From assembly GCA_023105745.1 (NCBI GenBank), contig JALGQZ010000015.1, positions 1,738,999-1,802,998 on the forward strand: a DNA stretch of 64,000 nt. Reading direction: 5' to 3'. Below, one piece after another: positions 43,765 through 56,620 of this stretch. This DNA comes from Austropuccinia psidii. Its lineage: Eukaryota > Basidiomycota > Pucciniomycetes > Pucciniales > Sphaerophragmiaceae. Position numbers and translations under genes: made by a program. The notes beneath the pieces are model-generated. The model was not told where the DNA came from. It did no database searches and worked only from the letters and a program-made list of their open reading frames with translations. Position 1 is the stretch's first letter; each line of letters starts with the position of its first letter.

Positions 43765-46700
43765 AGTATAAATCTGCAGATACAGTCAGAAAGTGCCATA
43801 TTTGCCAAAGCACCACCCATTTAGCCAATACATGACCAAAGAAGGGAGAAATCAATGAAATTGATATTGAAAAGGAACCTGATGTTGAAAAGGATGACAT
43901 AATTTAAGAAAATTCAGATGATAAGTCATCAATATTTTCTGAATCTTCAAAAGATATAAAAAATATCAATGCCACTTTTGACATCATGGAATCTTATTCC
44001 CACTTGCCACAATCGAGCAATGGCCAACTTGACTTATCAAAAATTCAAGATGCACAACTTATGAAAACAAAACCAAACAGGGGAAAAGGCTATACAGCTG
44101 GTAACTCCTGTATAACAGAAGTGATGATTGACAACAAGCCCACCAAACGTTTGCTTGACCCAGAAGCCTTCTGCTCTTGTGTTGGAAAATCTTTTTTTAA
44201 GACTTGTGTACCAAAATTTGAAAACCAATTGTTACCAATCGATGATATAAAATTCAACAGTGCAGGTAATCCAATGAAATCATTAACAATCTTTGAGACC
44301 AATGTCATATTCCCACACATAAATGGGAATTTAAGAATCACAGTTGAATTTGCTGTTATGGAAAATTGTTCTAGTACCCATCTTATATTGGGAAATGACT
44401 ATTTAATCATGTATGGGATAGATTTGCATAACAACAAAGACAGATACTTTACTATTGGAGACAATAAGCGCCAAAAATTTGCCTTTTTACCATTTAAAAG
44501 ACAAATTACAGTAAACAAAGTATCACCAGTCAACTTAGAGTTAGAAAAATTCAAGTCTGAACAGTTAAATGAGGCTGAAATAAGCCTTCATCTGACTGAT
44601 AGTCAGGAAAATGAACTTTCTTCCCTTTTGTATGACCACAGAGGAGCATTTTCTCCAGACAAAGAACCTCTAGGAGAAATTATTGGTCATGAAGTTGACA
44701 TCATTCTTAACATTGAGAGACCCTATCCACCACTCTTAAGAAGACCTGCATATCCAGCAAGTCCAAAATCAAGAGAAGCTCTAGAAATTCATATCAAAGA
44801 ACTTCTGGACATTGGTGTAATAAGAAAAGTAGGCCACAATGAAGAAGTAGAAATAACTACACCAGTCATAGTTTCATGGCGTAATGGAAAATACAGAATG
44901 GTTGGGGACTTCAGAGCTCTGAACACTTACACTGTTCCAGACAGATACCCAATACCAAAAATCTAAATTGCCCTTACTCAAATATCTCAAGCAGTGTATA
45001 TACCCACTATGGATGCCCTTAAACAATTCCATCAAAATGTGGTGACACCAAGAGCAAGAATATAATTGAGAATTATTGTTCATTGTGGAGTGTATGAATA
45101 CTTGAGGATGCCCTTTGGTATCAAAAATGCACCTTCACACTTGCAAAGAATGATGAATGAAATCTTCCCTGAAAAACTCTCAGAGGGATGGTTAATCATT
45201 TACATTGATGACATTATTGTTTTTTACAAGACTTGGGAGGAGCGCATGTACAGATTGTCCAGAGTTTTGACAAAAATTCAATCAGTCAACATGAAAATCT
45301 CCTTGAAGAAATGCCATTTTGGATTTAAAGAACTTAAGGCACTAGGACATGTTGTATCAGGTTTATCCCTTGGAATTGACAAAAACAAAGTTGCAGCAGT
45401 ATTGCTAAAACCCATGCCTCAGAATAAGAAGGAAATTCAGTCATTCTTACGTTTTGCAGGATATTACATGCAACACATTAAAGATTTTGCATCCATAGCA
45501 AGACCACTTTATAAATTGTGTGACAAAGACACAGTATTTGAAATGACTGTTAACAGAGTCAAAGCTTTTGAGTCTCTAAGAGAAGCCTTGACCACTGCTC
45601 CACTCTTACTGATGCCAGACTTTAAATTACTTTCCAAATTGTATATTGATGCATCAGGGGATGAACTGGGTGCTGCACTTCACCAAGTTCAGATGATAAA
45701 TGATAAACCTGTGGAAGGACCCATATGTTTCATATCCAGGCAAATCAAACCAACTGAAGCCAGATATGGAGCAAGTCAAATGGAATGTCTATGCCTTGTC
45801 TGGGCCTTGGAGAAATTGAACTACTTCTTAGAGGAATGTGTTTTTGAGGTAATAACAGATTGTACAGCTGTCAAATCACTTCTGAACATGAAGACACCCA
45901 ACAGACATATGCTCAGATGGCAAATAGCCATACAAGAATACAGAGGCAATATGACTATTGTTCATAAGGATGGAAATATTCATAAGAATGCATATGGACT
46001 AAGCAGATGGCCATTACCAAATAATATTGATAATCCTGCTTATGTGCCAGAAGAAGCTTCACCACAAATTCCAATAGAAGGAATAAGTGTTACAGACTTG
46101 AACACCACCTTTTTTGAAGAAGTCAGAAGTAGCTACACTCAAGATAAGAATTGTAGCATCTTATGCCAATTACTTAGAAAAGACTGTAGAGACAACTCTC
46201 TAATACATGCCTTGGATGAAGTATGGAAACAATCTTATGATGAAGGAAGATTTCACCTACTGGATGGTATAATTTACCACAGAACCAAGCACACATGTGT
46301 CATGACAGTTGTAGACAGGTCATTAATCAATCTTGTACTGAAAGAATGCCATGATAGTCCCTTTTCAGGACATCTGTCTGAAGACAGAACAAGAGAGAAA
46401 GTAAAAACCTTCATATGGTGGCCAATGTGGCAGAAAGATGTTGCAGAATATTGCAAAACCTGTGACAGATGCCAAAAGGCAAATAAATCCACCAGCAAGA
46501 GACTTGGAAATATGATAAAATTCCAAGAACCAAGCAGACCTTGGGAAATTTTACATATGGATTGGGTAACTGGCCTACCACCAGGAGGTGACAGAAGCTA
46601 TAATTATTGCCTAGTAATTGTGGACAGATTCAGTAAAACTCCAATCTTTTTACCATGTCACAAGGATGATACAGCCATGGATACAGATCTTCTGATATGG

Positions 46701-47659
46701 AATAGAGTAGTGTCATGGACTGGGATATTTACAGATATCATTAGTGATAGGGATCCTAAATTTAATTCAGCACTATGGACAAATCTTCACCAATTATATG
46801 GCACTAAACTGTCTTTCCCTACAGCCTACCACCCACAAACTGATGGCCTGGCTGAAAGGATGATCCAAACCTTAGAGGACATGGTGAGAAAATTTTGTGC
46901 ATATGGCCTTGAATTCAAAGATTGTGATGGATTTACCATGACTGGTGTACTCTGTTGCCAGCACAGGAATTAGCATATAAAACATCAATCCATGCCAGTA
47001 CCAATCAAACTCCTGCTATTCTAGAAAAAGGATGGAACCCCAAGTTACCCCAAGATTCCTTGAGGAAAGATTTAATTGAAATACATCCCACAGCTGCTAG
47101 CTTCAAAGGAATGCTAGAAAAAGCTAGAAAGCATGCAATAAGGTGCATGGAGGACTCTTTTGCATATGCTGAAGACAAATGGCATAAATCACATGCAACT
47201 CCAGATTTCAAAGTGGGGGACCTAGTTCTTGTATCCACCACTAACTTCAATAACATCAAAGGATGTCAAAAGTTGAAAGACTCCTTTGCAGGACCTTTTG
47301 TGATTAAGGCCCTCCCTGGAGAAAATGCTGTTGAAGTAGAGTTATCTGAAGAACTTAGCAATAAGCATCCTACATTTCCAGTGAGCTTGATAAAGCCATA
47401 TAAATCTAGTGATGCTGAGTAATTTCCCTTGGGGAATAAGATTCCCCAAGTTATACATCCTATTAAGACATCTGGTACTCAGAAAATTACCAAAGTTCTT
47501 AAATAAAGAAAATTAAGAACCAAAAAAGTAAGGGAATACCTTGTTAGGTACAGTGACCCAACTTGTGAAGATGAATGGTTAGAAGGAAAGGTTATACAAG
47601 AAGCTACCAAGATCCTCAGGAGATTTAGACACACTAGAAAGACCAATATTACAAAGTAA
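43765..47659 (+). pseudogene. Element D pol (zinc knuckle to chromodomain)
   Basis: Zinc knuckle C-H-I-C-x4-H near 43794, with the last Cys codon replaced by TGA (43833-43835). Protease region LLDPEAFCSCVG near 44153 (DPE). [25 protein letters not shown] at 44964, TAA at 45063, YIDDIIVFY near 45205. RNase [15 protein letters not shown] near 45640. Integrase [40 protein letters not shown] near 46345-46860, a 1-nt deletion near 46936, then LAYKTS, GDLVLVST, FPVSLIKPY, TAA at 47420 and 47503, and a chromodomain-like EYLVRYSDPTCEDEWL ending at TAA 47657. YIDD and the integrase D, D, E survive. Confidence 0.9.
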
Positions 47660-47670
47660 TATCCTTTTTT

Positions 47671-47682
47671 AGGGGGAGGGAA
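47671..47682 (+). other. Polypurine tract of element D
   Basis: AGGGGGAGGGAA immediately before the 3' LTR, identical to element C. Confidence 0.8.
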
Positions 47683-49510
47683 TGTGAGCCTTAGAGGTAA
47701 TTTCATATACCCAAAAGACCACAAATACAAAATTAACATATAAATATAAAGAAAATAAATGTATTTATATTATTAAAATAAAAATCAAAATATGAATATA
47801 AAATTATATTCAAAATAAAAAATTTAATTACAATTTAAAAATGAAATTACATTAAATTTTGGAATTATAAAATTACATTTATACTTGAAAAAATTAAGTA
47901 AAAATGAAATTTTAACAAAATTGTATAATAAATAAATCAATTTGGAAAAAAGTTAAATAAAAATTATTATAACTTTTTATCCAATAAATAAACATACAAA
48001 AATTATTTCACCATTGGATTCCTCATAAAAAATCAGGTGGGGTCACCTTTGAGTGAAATTCTTGTAACTCAACTCTAAATAAGCTTAAATTAAGTTTTTA
48101 GTATTTTCAATACAAAAGTTGAAAATCCTCAAAACTTGGATTTAATTCACACCAAATGTGGTGTTTTCTATCAATGTTTGTGTTAAATTTCAGGTGTTGT
48201 GTTTAGCTTAGAAGTTATGAGGAATTGAAGTATTTTCACTTGAATTCAATTGAAATGTCAAAATGTGCGTGTGTATTACATAAGTGAAATTTGATTTACA
48301 TATGAGGTATCAATTATTACTTTATTGTACTGTACAGTTCAATTTAATTACATATGTAAATTATAAGTATAATACATGATGAGAAATTAAAGGAAAAATA
48401 AATTGGAAAGATTAAATTTGGGGGGGCAAAGGAACTCCAGCTCTAAGGGGAAGCTAGACCCCCAAAATCCTTGCTGACAGACGTGGGATGTCAAAATTCA
48501 CGCAAAAGTTCATCACTTTAGGCCTGGAATTGAGTTACAGGGTCTGTGGACTCAATTGATGATGAGGTTTTGATACCAACTGGGGTAGTTTTAGCTGTTA
48601 CCAAGAGGGTAAAACTACCCTTAAGATAGAACAATCATAGTAAAAAACAGTTTTAACTGATTTCTATGCCTCTTACACACTTTATGACATTTTTCGAAGG
48701 CTCTAGACCAGGTATTGCTATAGTAATGCCTGATTTAAGGGTCTAAAATGGCCAAAAATGGCTCAAACCGGCCCTTTTTGGTCTAAACCAGGGTTCAATG
48801 ATGCCATAATTGGTTTTTTTGTTGTCAGACTGTTTTTCACGACTGGAAAGAGTAAATTTTACTTTTGGAGTAAGAGAATTGATGGCTATAAAAGAATGTC
48901 TTCTTTGCCCCACTTTTCTCTTCATGTTACAATCTTTTCCTTTTATTAATTAGTTTAAACACTGTTAAACCAATCAATAGAAGATTCCAACCACCTTTTT
49001 TAAATCATTTTGAACCTTTTAACCGCGTGAAAAAATCATTATAATCATTGTTTGTAACTCTTATAATCATTTTTACCCCCGAACCACCCCAAAAGTGAAT
49101 TAAAGCATCTTTCATCACTGTAAACTTTGTCACTTTGTTTCCAAATTCACTCTGGTCACTTTTGGGTGTGTTTTCTCTTTAATATTCTTTTTAAAGACTT
49201 TGTTCTTTAATTAATTGCTTGCAGTTCTTTGCTCAATTAATTCCAATTGAAATTGCTCTTGAAGAAATTTCTTTTGTAGCCTTAAATATCTCTTGTAGAG
49301 TATTTTTGGAAAGCTTTTTATTGTTGGTAAAACAATAAATCTTTATAATATTATTTTTTTATACTAATAAAGCTATAAACAATAAAATTGGCCTTTTTTC
49401 TCTTAAAAATAATATTTCTTACAATTTTTAATTGAATTTTACCTTGTACAAATTTTGAGGACAGGAAAAGTACCTGATTTTTAATCAAAGTTTCATATCC
49501 ACACCTTACA
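47683..49510 (+). repeat. Element D 3' LTR (1828 bp)
   Basis: It pairs with 39440-41266 and is followed by ACATT. Confidence 0.95.
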
Positions 49511-49984
49511 ACATTGAACCCTTCATTTTAAAAAAATGAAGGAAATTCATAAGTGGGAAGATTTTAAATGAATTTTTGAAAAAAATATGCCATTTTGGCA
49601 TATTGGCCAAATTGGTGAAATTTGGCACAAAAAAAATTTTGAAAAAAGTTGTGCATATTGACATGCCAAGTCGGGAAAAATATGGCAAAAAAAATGAAAA
49701 AAATCCTCAAAACTGAGCCTGAGGAACGTTTTTGAAAAATAAGGTCACTTATGTGGTTTTACCATAAACCTATGTGTTTTTACCATAAATTTGTAAAAAC
49801 AGATAAGTTTTTAGTAAAACCACGTAAGGGCTTACGTGTTTTTACCAACCCCCTATTGTTATTAAGGTTATTTTTATACTAAAGATGATAATAATGATAA
49901 ACCACAGATAATAATAAAAGAAAACTCACTTTTTACACAAAAAAGTCCAAACAGTTCCTCAAAAACACCCCCAGGCCCGCAAAA

Positions 49985-51375
49985 TGTCAGGCTGAGTCTA
50001 TGATAAGGCTATTAAGTAGGAATTAAAAGCTTCAAATATGAATGTGGCACAGATAAAAGTATTAAAAAATATCTTGGTGATGTTGTTAGGGCATTACTAC
50101 AAGGTTATAGTGGTGGTGAGGGCTACTGAAAGGCTTGGGTGAAGTGTTGATCAATTGACTAACTTTAATAAGAGTTACAATACTTATAGGACTTTTGAGT
50201 ATAACCTGATCATTTTTCAAAATTATAACTTTTTTCAAACAGTTTTACTACACAAAAATTCAATAAGAGGATGGGGATTTCTCTTTTGGCAGAGAAAGGT
50301 CCCTTTTTATTTCAAAATGGGTGAAAACAGCCTCTGGTCCCTTCAATTTAAAAAGGTGATTATCTTACACTTAAAATGGAAGAATTGGCATTTAAAGAAC
50401 CCTTTACAGCCTATATTGGGCTCATATGTGGGTTTTGAAACGACATCTGGTCACCTTTCCCAATACAAGGTGAACAGTTTCATCTGGGGTCCTCACAGAC
50501 ATGTTATGACGGGCCAGATGCATAGGATGATGTACAGCAGGTATCAGTGGACCCTATATTGTTCAAACTATGAGTTATTTAAGTAAAAACACACTTTTTC
50601 ATGGTGCTGAAACGTCATATTCATAGTTGTGGTAGACTATCTCACAGTATTGGATTTTATCTGATATTGTGGGATTTTTACATTAAAGCTGCCATACCCT
50701 TTTCAGCTTTGAAGATAGAGAGCTAAATAGTGGCTCATTTTTAGCCCTTGATCTGATCTACACAATGGTTTCTCATTTGGTATGGCAAAGCTATACCAAT
50801 GTTAAGGTCCATTTCTGACTTATGCATCTATTATGAATCCTTTATTGAGTTTTCTTCCCAATAAAATTTGTTCTAAATGGGATGTGAGGAACATTTGGGC
50901 ACCATCAGAAATATATGATGGTTTCCTTTTCAAAAAGACCCCACTTTAGGTATCTCACACTAAGACTGTAGAGGTGAGATGTGAGCTGAAAATTTTACTT
51001 ACCATTATTTGGCTTTCATTAGGCCATAGCCTATATAGCTTTGATGCTATCTTTGTTTGGCTAGTACCATTGGATAGCTCTGGATTAGATCTTCAATTTG
51101 GAAACCCATTTAATGGGATTCCTCCTCTTTCTATTGATTTAAGATTGGAGGTGAAAATTAAGGTTAAAGCACAGTTCTTATTTTAAGCCTGAATAGCTTT
51201 TTCATTGTTTCTCTTATGATGATTGGAGTTACATTTTGAGAAATATGTGACTTTACTCTTTCCTTTGATATTATGTATAAGCTATCTTAACTCAGACCCT
51301 TTTTTGGCGGTATTTTGCTCTACCAAGGTTTTATGGTATTCCACTCTCATACTTGTGCGCTGATTTTGAGTCACA
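49985..51375 (-). repeat. LTR-like repeat E, copy 2
   Basis: Reverse complement of 17818-19243. On the minus strand it runs TGTGACTCAAAATCAG... to GACTCAGCCTGACA and is followed at 49984-49966 by TTTTGCGGGCCTGGGGGTG, which resembles the PBS-like site of A, B and D, so this looks like a 5' LTR on the minus strand whose internal region is lost. 49856-49984 holds only that site and AT-rich sequence. Confidence 0.65.
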
Positions 51376-52965
51376 GGCTGGAAAGCACCCAGTATTCTCC
51401 CTATCCTTTCATACTTAAGGAACTTCTAGCCATAATTAATTATCCAATCTTCCCATATTCAGTTTGTTTCTCACTTGACTTCAACAAATCTCAAAGCCAG
51501 GGGGTTTTGGTGGTTTGATAGAAGCTTTGAGAGAAATTTTAATCATGGTGAACAAAAGTTCCATCAAAAACCCAAAAGAAACATCAAACATGCACAAATA
51601 TCTCCAATAAGGTGTTTCTTAAAACAATGATCTCTTAATTCATGAATTTCTTTCAAAATGTACAAAAGTTTAGCCCGCACAGTGCCATATATTTATCACA
51701 ACATGATGAAGGAATGAAGGAAGTTCTTACTAATACTTACTCAAATATACAAGTCCTTTTTACTAAGTTTCCTTATACAAATTTCTCATTTTCTTCTATA
51801 TTGATAGTTATTACATATATAGATTTATGGATATTTTCCTTTCCCAGATTTGGAAAATTAATCAACCATATATCTTCCATATATAAGCTTAATCCAAAGA
51901 TTTCAAAGTAGGAAGTAAAATAATCAAATCTCAATTATCATTCTTGAGGAATTAGGAACCAAACGTAGTTTGAAAATTGATTCACATGACCTTGAAAATA
52001 AGCCTTCTTCATCAAAAAGCATAATTAATGAAAACACCTTTTTGCCATGAAATCTTTTTAATTTTTTCTCTCTTGAGGAAGCGAAAAATTTTACTAAAAA
52101 AAACTCCTTTCAAGATTAAATTAACCTCTTTACTGTATCAAAGCCTATTTTGATGTGAGATATTGTAGAAGGTGAAAATCCACCTTTTTAATTTCAAGTG
52201 GTAAATTCTTGAAAATATGAATGAAAATAATTACTCACCAAGGGAAATAATATCCCTTCATACTGTCATTTATATGTATCTGATAAATAAGGTCTGAATT
52301 TATATTTTTGATTGAGATTTTGAAATAAGAGGGGATACCAGATTATACTGCTAACATATTCAGAAAAGAATTTTAAAATTTAATTTCAATTTTTTGAATA
52401 AAATACCTACTTTGAAGGCATAATTAAAAAACCCATGAGACCTCCCTAATTTTGATACTTTATTACAATTCAATCTCTTGGGACTTGAGAGTTTGAATAT
52501 TATCTTCTGTAGATCATACTTGTTCTATCAAATTTTATGCATTTTAAATAAGTTATTTTTTATATATCTTTCAATCTTGAAATTTCAAGGAAGCCATATA
52601 TTTGGAGCTCTACACTTATAAGCCACACCTAAAAGGTATCATACCTTTTGAATATATGCAGTATTAATTCATGGAATGACAGTATTTGGCAGCTTCCAGG
52701 ATTAAGGAGTAAATATTATGACACATATGCTCTATATTAATTAATTTAATGAGCTTTTTTGAAGGTAGTTTTATCATTGTTTTCATTCATTATATAGATG
52801 AAACAAGCTTGTAAGATCTCTTCTAAAAATGAGGGTCACTGATTGATGTTAATTCAATATTTATTTATTAGGGGGGAATCTACTAAATCAAGTATATCAT
52901 TTGTGAAAAAATGAGATATTTTCTTATAAGTATTATTTTGAATTTCATGATAAGATTCTCTCACA
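51376..52965. other. AT-rich stretch, nothing recognised
   Basis: Short ORFs (for example 51642-51911) have AT-driven composition and no recognisable motif. No repeat of the other families was noticed. Confidence 0.4.
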
Positions 52966-53419
52966 ATTCTGTCTTCCAGACCTCAAAAAAGGGAACTTTG
53001 GCCGAAATATCTATTAAACCATTTGAAAGTTCAGTCAATACTGGAAAGTTGTAGATCACATTCCACCATGTGAAACTACCCCTGGGCTTAAGGCACTGCA
53101 TTCTTAAGTGCATGTAGCTGATTGTATTACCCATTTCACCTCATGGAGCTACATTAGTAATAACAGGAGCCTAGAAGGAAACTCAGGGGGCCAGAACCCT
53201 TTTATAGAAATGGAGCAGAAAACCCACTTATTTTTGGTTGTTTGATTGAGACCTCCCCTTGTCTCCAACTAGAATAAAACCCATGATGTTGGTAACCATT
53301 TTATTGTCACAATGCTGTCTTCCAGACCTCAACAGTGGGAAATCTTCCCAAAAAGGCTATTGAAATGGTTGAAAGACCAGTCAATACTGGAATGTTATAT
53401 ATCAAATTCCACCATGTGA
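52966..53419. repeat. Pair of direct ~108-bp repeats
   Basis: 52966-53073 and 53312-53419 share GTCTTCCAGACCTCA, CAGTCAATACTGGAA and ATTCCACCATGTGA in order, with moderate divergence. The intervening ~240 bp is unique. On the minus strand each copy contains a short open stretch with similar residues (TWWN..IYN.PVLT), possibly a decayed coding duplication. Confidence 0.6.
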
Positions 53420-54025
53420 CAGATGCTGAAAATTTATAAAGCTTATTATACTGATATAATGGTGGATGAAATTTTCCAAGCATTTCCATCATTTTAGCAT
53501 GAATTCTAATATCCATATTAAGTTACATCCATGTTAGACAATAAATATTTCACCTTGATAAATATTTTTCATAGATTCAAGGCTTTAAATAACAATCATT
53601 AAATATAACAGTGGTGATAAAGCTATAATTCAAAAACAATGAAGTTCAAAAAAACTTCTGTGACATTAAAAACAAAATATTTTCTCAATTAAATATTGGT
53701 CTCTTGAAGAAGACTTGTGCAATAATCTGATATCTATATAATGTAAGGAAATGTTCAGTTAAATAATTAAATCTCTTAGTTAAGAATTTTTCACATCAAT
53801 AACACAAGAATTAATGACAAAAACTCTACATTATGTGGTCTTAGTATATTTTTTTTCTCCAAATACTATTATTTATGAAAAATTAGTGAAATAAATCAGT
53901 AAAAAATTGCTTTTCAGAATTCCCATTTTTATGATGAATACAAATTTATCCCTATTTTTGTTATTAAATTTTATAATAATCTTTCTACTTTTTTTCTGGA
54001 ATATAAAGTAATTTTTTGAGATTTG
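53420..54025. other. AT-rich stretch, nothing recognised
   Basis: No ORF, repeat or RNA gene could be supported here. Confidence 0.4.
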
Positions 54026-54265
54026 TCTATGAATATGTTGATAATATTACTATTAATCAACATTACCATGACTTTTTTTATGAAATATAATAAATAAATC
54101 TATTATAACCACAAAGATATATTAAATTACTTAATTATTTCTACTGCTTGTTATATACTACTAGTGATTATAACAGTAAGAAGTGACTGTATAGTAAAAT
54201 AAATCACAATGAAATATAATAATAAAATTACTAGTAAGATAATATGAAATTATTTTAATTACAAG
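54026..54265 (-). repeat. Relic of family A LTR end
   Basis: The plus strand reads GTCTATGAATATGTTGATAA then TATTACTATTAATCAACA, and later ACTAGTGATTATAACAGTAA, collinear with the inner ~240 bp of the A LTR at 5926-6115 (GACTATGAAACTGATGATAA, same order). Heavily worn; it shows an older wave of the A family. Confidence 0.65.
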
Positions 54266-54479
54266 TCATGGCTATTCAAAAAAAGTGATTTTTACTATTC
54301 GAGGAATTTTTCTTTGAAGTCAAATTTTCAAACCACAAAATAAAAACCAAAAAATTCAGGAAAAAAAATGAAGAAGAAATCCCTTCAAATATTAAACCTC
54401 CAAATCAAAATTTTAATCCATAAATTTTGAATTTTTGTTTAAAATATGATTTATGCAAATAATTCATCAATTAAAAGAA

Positions 54480-54840
54480 TTAAAAAATGCCATTTATGAA
54501 ATCAACCACAGCATAACAATGACATGGAAGTTCCATTTATGGAATCAATAGTGACATAAAAATGCTATTTATAGAATTAAAAGTGTCATAAATGTCATCA
54601 AAAATGAGATAGAAATTCCATTTATGGAATTAAAAATTCCATAAATGACATCAACAATTTCATTCATGGCATTAATAATGGAATTAAAATGCCATAAATG
54701 GAATTTCTATGTCATTTTTGATGGCATCAACAATGGAATTTGTGCTATTCCTGGAATGAATCATGGCATTTATGCCATTTATGGAATTAAAAATGGCATT
54801 TATTCCATTTATGGATCTAACACTTCAATACATGTATTTT
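54480..54840. repeat. Minisatellite of ATGGAATTAAAAATGCC-like units
   Basis: Irregular repeats of words such as CATTTATGGAAT, ATTAAAAATGGCATTTATGC and GACATCAACAAT. Similar units recur at 62960-63245. The ORF across it (54645-54929) is a by-product of the repeat. Confidence 0.7.
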
Positions 54841-54884
54841 TCCCAATAGATGTAACTTTTACCTACATTTTAATTAAAAAACAC

Positions 54885-54975
54885 CTCTCCCCTTATGTGT
54901 TTTTACCAATTCATGGCAAAAACACATAGGGGCTTACATGTTTTTACTAAATTTTTTACATGGGTTTACCATTAC
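54885..54975. repeat. Terminus-like fragment of the TIR element family
   Basis: CCTTATGTGTTTTTACCAA, GGCAAAAACACATAGGGGC and ACATGTTTTTACTAAA match the subterminal motif of TIR-1 and TIR-2. Together with the adjacent minisatellite it resembles the copy at 62885-63545. Confidence 0.55.
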
Positions 54976-54984
54976 TCAAAATTA

Positions 54985-55280
54985 ACTACAAGTAAATAGA
55001 ATTGATCGGAATTAATTAAAGCTAATAGAAATTAATTCAAATTAATGAAAATCAATTAAAATCAGTTAAGATTAATAATTAATTAAAATTAGTTCAAATC
55101 AATTAAAACTATTTAGAACTAATTACCATTAATTCAAATCAAATAAAAAAATTAATCAAAATTAATTTAAGCTATTTAAAATTAATTTAAATTAATTAGA
55201 ATCATATTTATTAACATCACTTTAAATTTATCAAGAATTAAATTAAATTATTCAAAGTTAAATGTAATTCATTCATCAAA
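54985..55280. repeat. AATTAATT-type low-complexity repeat
   Basis: Degenerate tandem words AATTAAAATTAATTCAAATT over ~300 bp. Confidence 0.7.
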
Positions 55281-55690
55281 ATTGATGAAATAATATGGAA
55301 ACCAAGGGCGCATAGATTCCAAAAATTGGAGAATTTTGTGGAAAAAGGATTTGAAAATCATACTAGGCTTGCAGTATCATTCCAGATTACAAATAAATTA
55401 TCTGTGCCTTATAACCAGCATGATAAAGGAATTGGAATGTACAAAAATGTGACAGATAAAATTGTTCACTTGGGAGAGAATATTAGTTCATATTAATGAA
55501 GCTCATCTTTCTAGTCGCTTATAATGTCACCAAGAAATTAACATCATGATTCTATTTGGCTCATTCTAATAATTTACAAAAGTATTTAGTATTCCCATTT
55601 GATATACCTTGTGGGGAGTAAAATGTCAAGCATAGAATTCACCTTTTAAGATGAAATACAATTTCCACTTATTTGAATGAATAAATAAAT
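55281..55690. other. Unassigned sequence
   Basis: Less repetitive than its flanks but no ORF or repeat match noticed. Confidence 0.4.
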
Positions 55691-56620
55691 GATATACAAT
55701 GATGATTTATTTATCATTTTTTAAATGAGTATTAATAATTATTCTTTGTAAATCTTTATGGTGTATACATTATTCTATCAAATATTAACCCTTATTATTT
55801 ATTATTTATTAATTATTATGAATTATTAAATATTATTATTAATTATGTATTTTTTATGCCTTGTTTTGAATTTTAATGTTTTATTATCTGTTTTTTGTTA
55901 TTTATTTGAATTACTTATCTTTTGTTTAATTATAATTTTGAATTCCATTCCTTATTATTATCTTCCTTTTATTATTATTTTTTAATACCTTATTTATTAT
56001 ATATGAAATTTTTATTTTTCCTTATTCATTATGTATCTTATAATTTATTAATTATTTATCCTTATTATTTAAAAATGATATTATCCACTTTTATTTATTA
56101 TATTCTATATTTTATTGCTTATTTATTTTTATATTTTATATTTTATATTCCATTTAATATTTATTTTTATTATTTATGTCTTATTTAGTTTAGTATGCAT
56201 TATTCATATTTTTTTATCCTGAATATTGATAAATTATATCTTGTATTCTCTTCATTATTTATTTTGATTAATTATAATTTATAATTTTTTATCATTTATT
56301 CTTATGATTAATATTTTGTTTCATTATTCATTACAGCTTATATCTTATCTACTTTATTATACTTACTTTATATTCATTAATTAGACTTTGTTTATTATTT
56401 ATTTCCATTAATGAGGTTGTATTTCTTATTTATTCCTGATTGATTTTCATTTTTTACAATTTAGAATTCATTTATCATTAATTTTTATAGTTGATATTTT
56501 ATCTATAACTTCTTTTTGGAATTATAATTACTATTTCATTGATTATTATAGTTTATTTCTGTTAATTATCATTTATGTTTTATTTATTATTTATGTTAAT
56601 TAATTCTATAAAATGCCGTG
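55691..56620. repeat. TTATTATT low-complexity tract
   Basis: About 0.9 kb dominated by T/A with TTATT and ATTTATT runs. The ORF at 55922-56188 is F/Y/L-only composition from this tract and is not taken as a gene. Confidence 0.75.

Larger units (their letters stand above)
39440..49510 (+). mobile_element. Element D: full-length but decayed Ty3/gypsy element, 10.1 kb
   Basis: Both LTRs (39440-41266, 47683-49510), PBS-like site, gag, pol and polypurine tract are present, flanked by ACATT at 39435-39439 and 49511-49515. The reading frame has three single-base deletions (near 42150, 43693 and 46936) and stops at 43111, 43833, 43905, 44964, 45063, 47420 and 47503. It is the same family as element C. 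It inserted into TIR-2. Confidence 0.96.
38950..49855 (+). mobile_element. DNA element with inverted termini, short copy (TIR-2), split by element D
   Basis: It starts TAGGGTGTTGGTAAAAACAC and ends ...GTTTTTACCAACCCCCTA. Without element D and one ACATT it would be about 830 bp. It matches the left ~750 bp of TIR-1 in reverse complement and then jumps, near GGGGATAATTGGCATA, straight to the opposite terminus. It is thus an internally deleted derivative, like a MITE, in opposite orientation to TIR-1. Confidence 0.7.

Noticed and set aside
55922..56188. 88-codon hydrophobic ORF on the plus strand
   Set aside because: Its F/Y/L/I content follows from the TTATT low-complexity tract; no start context or homology-like motif.
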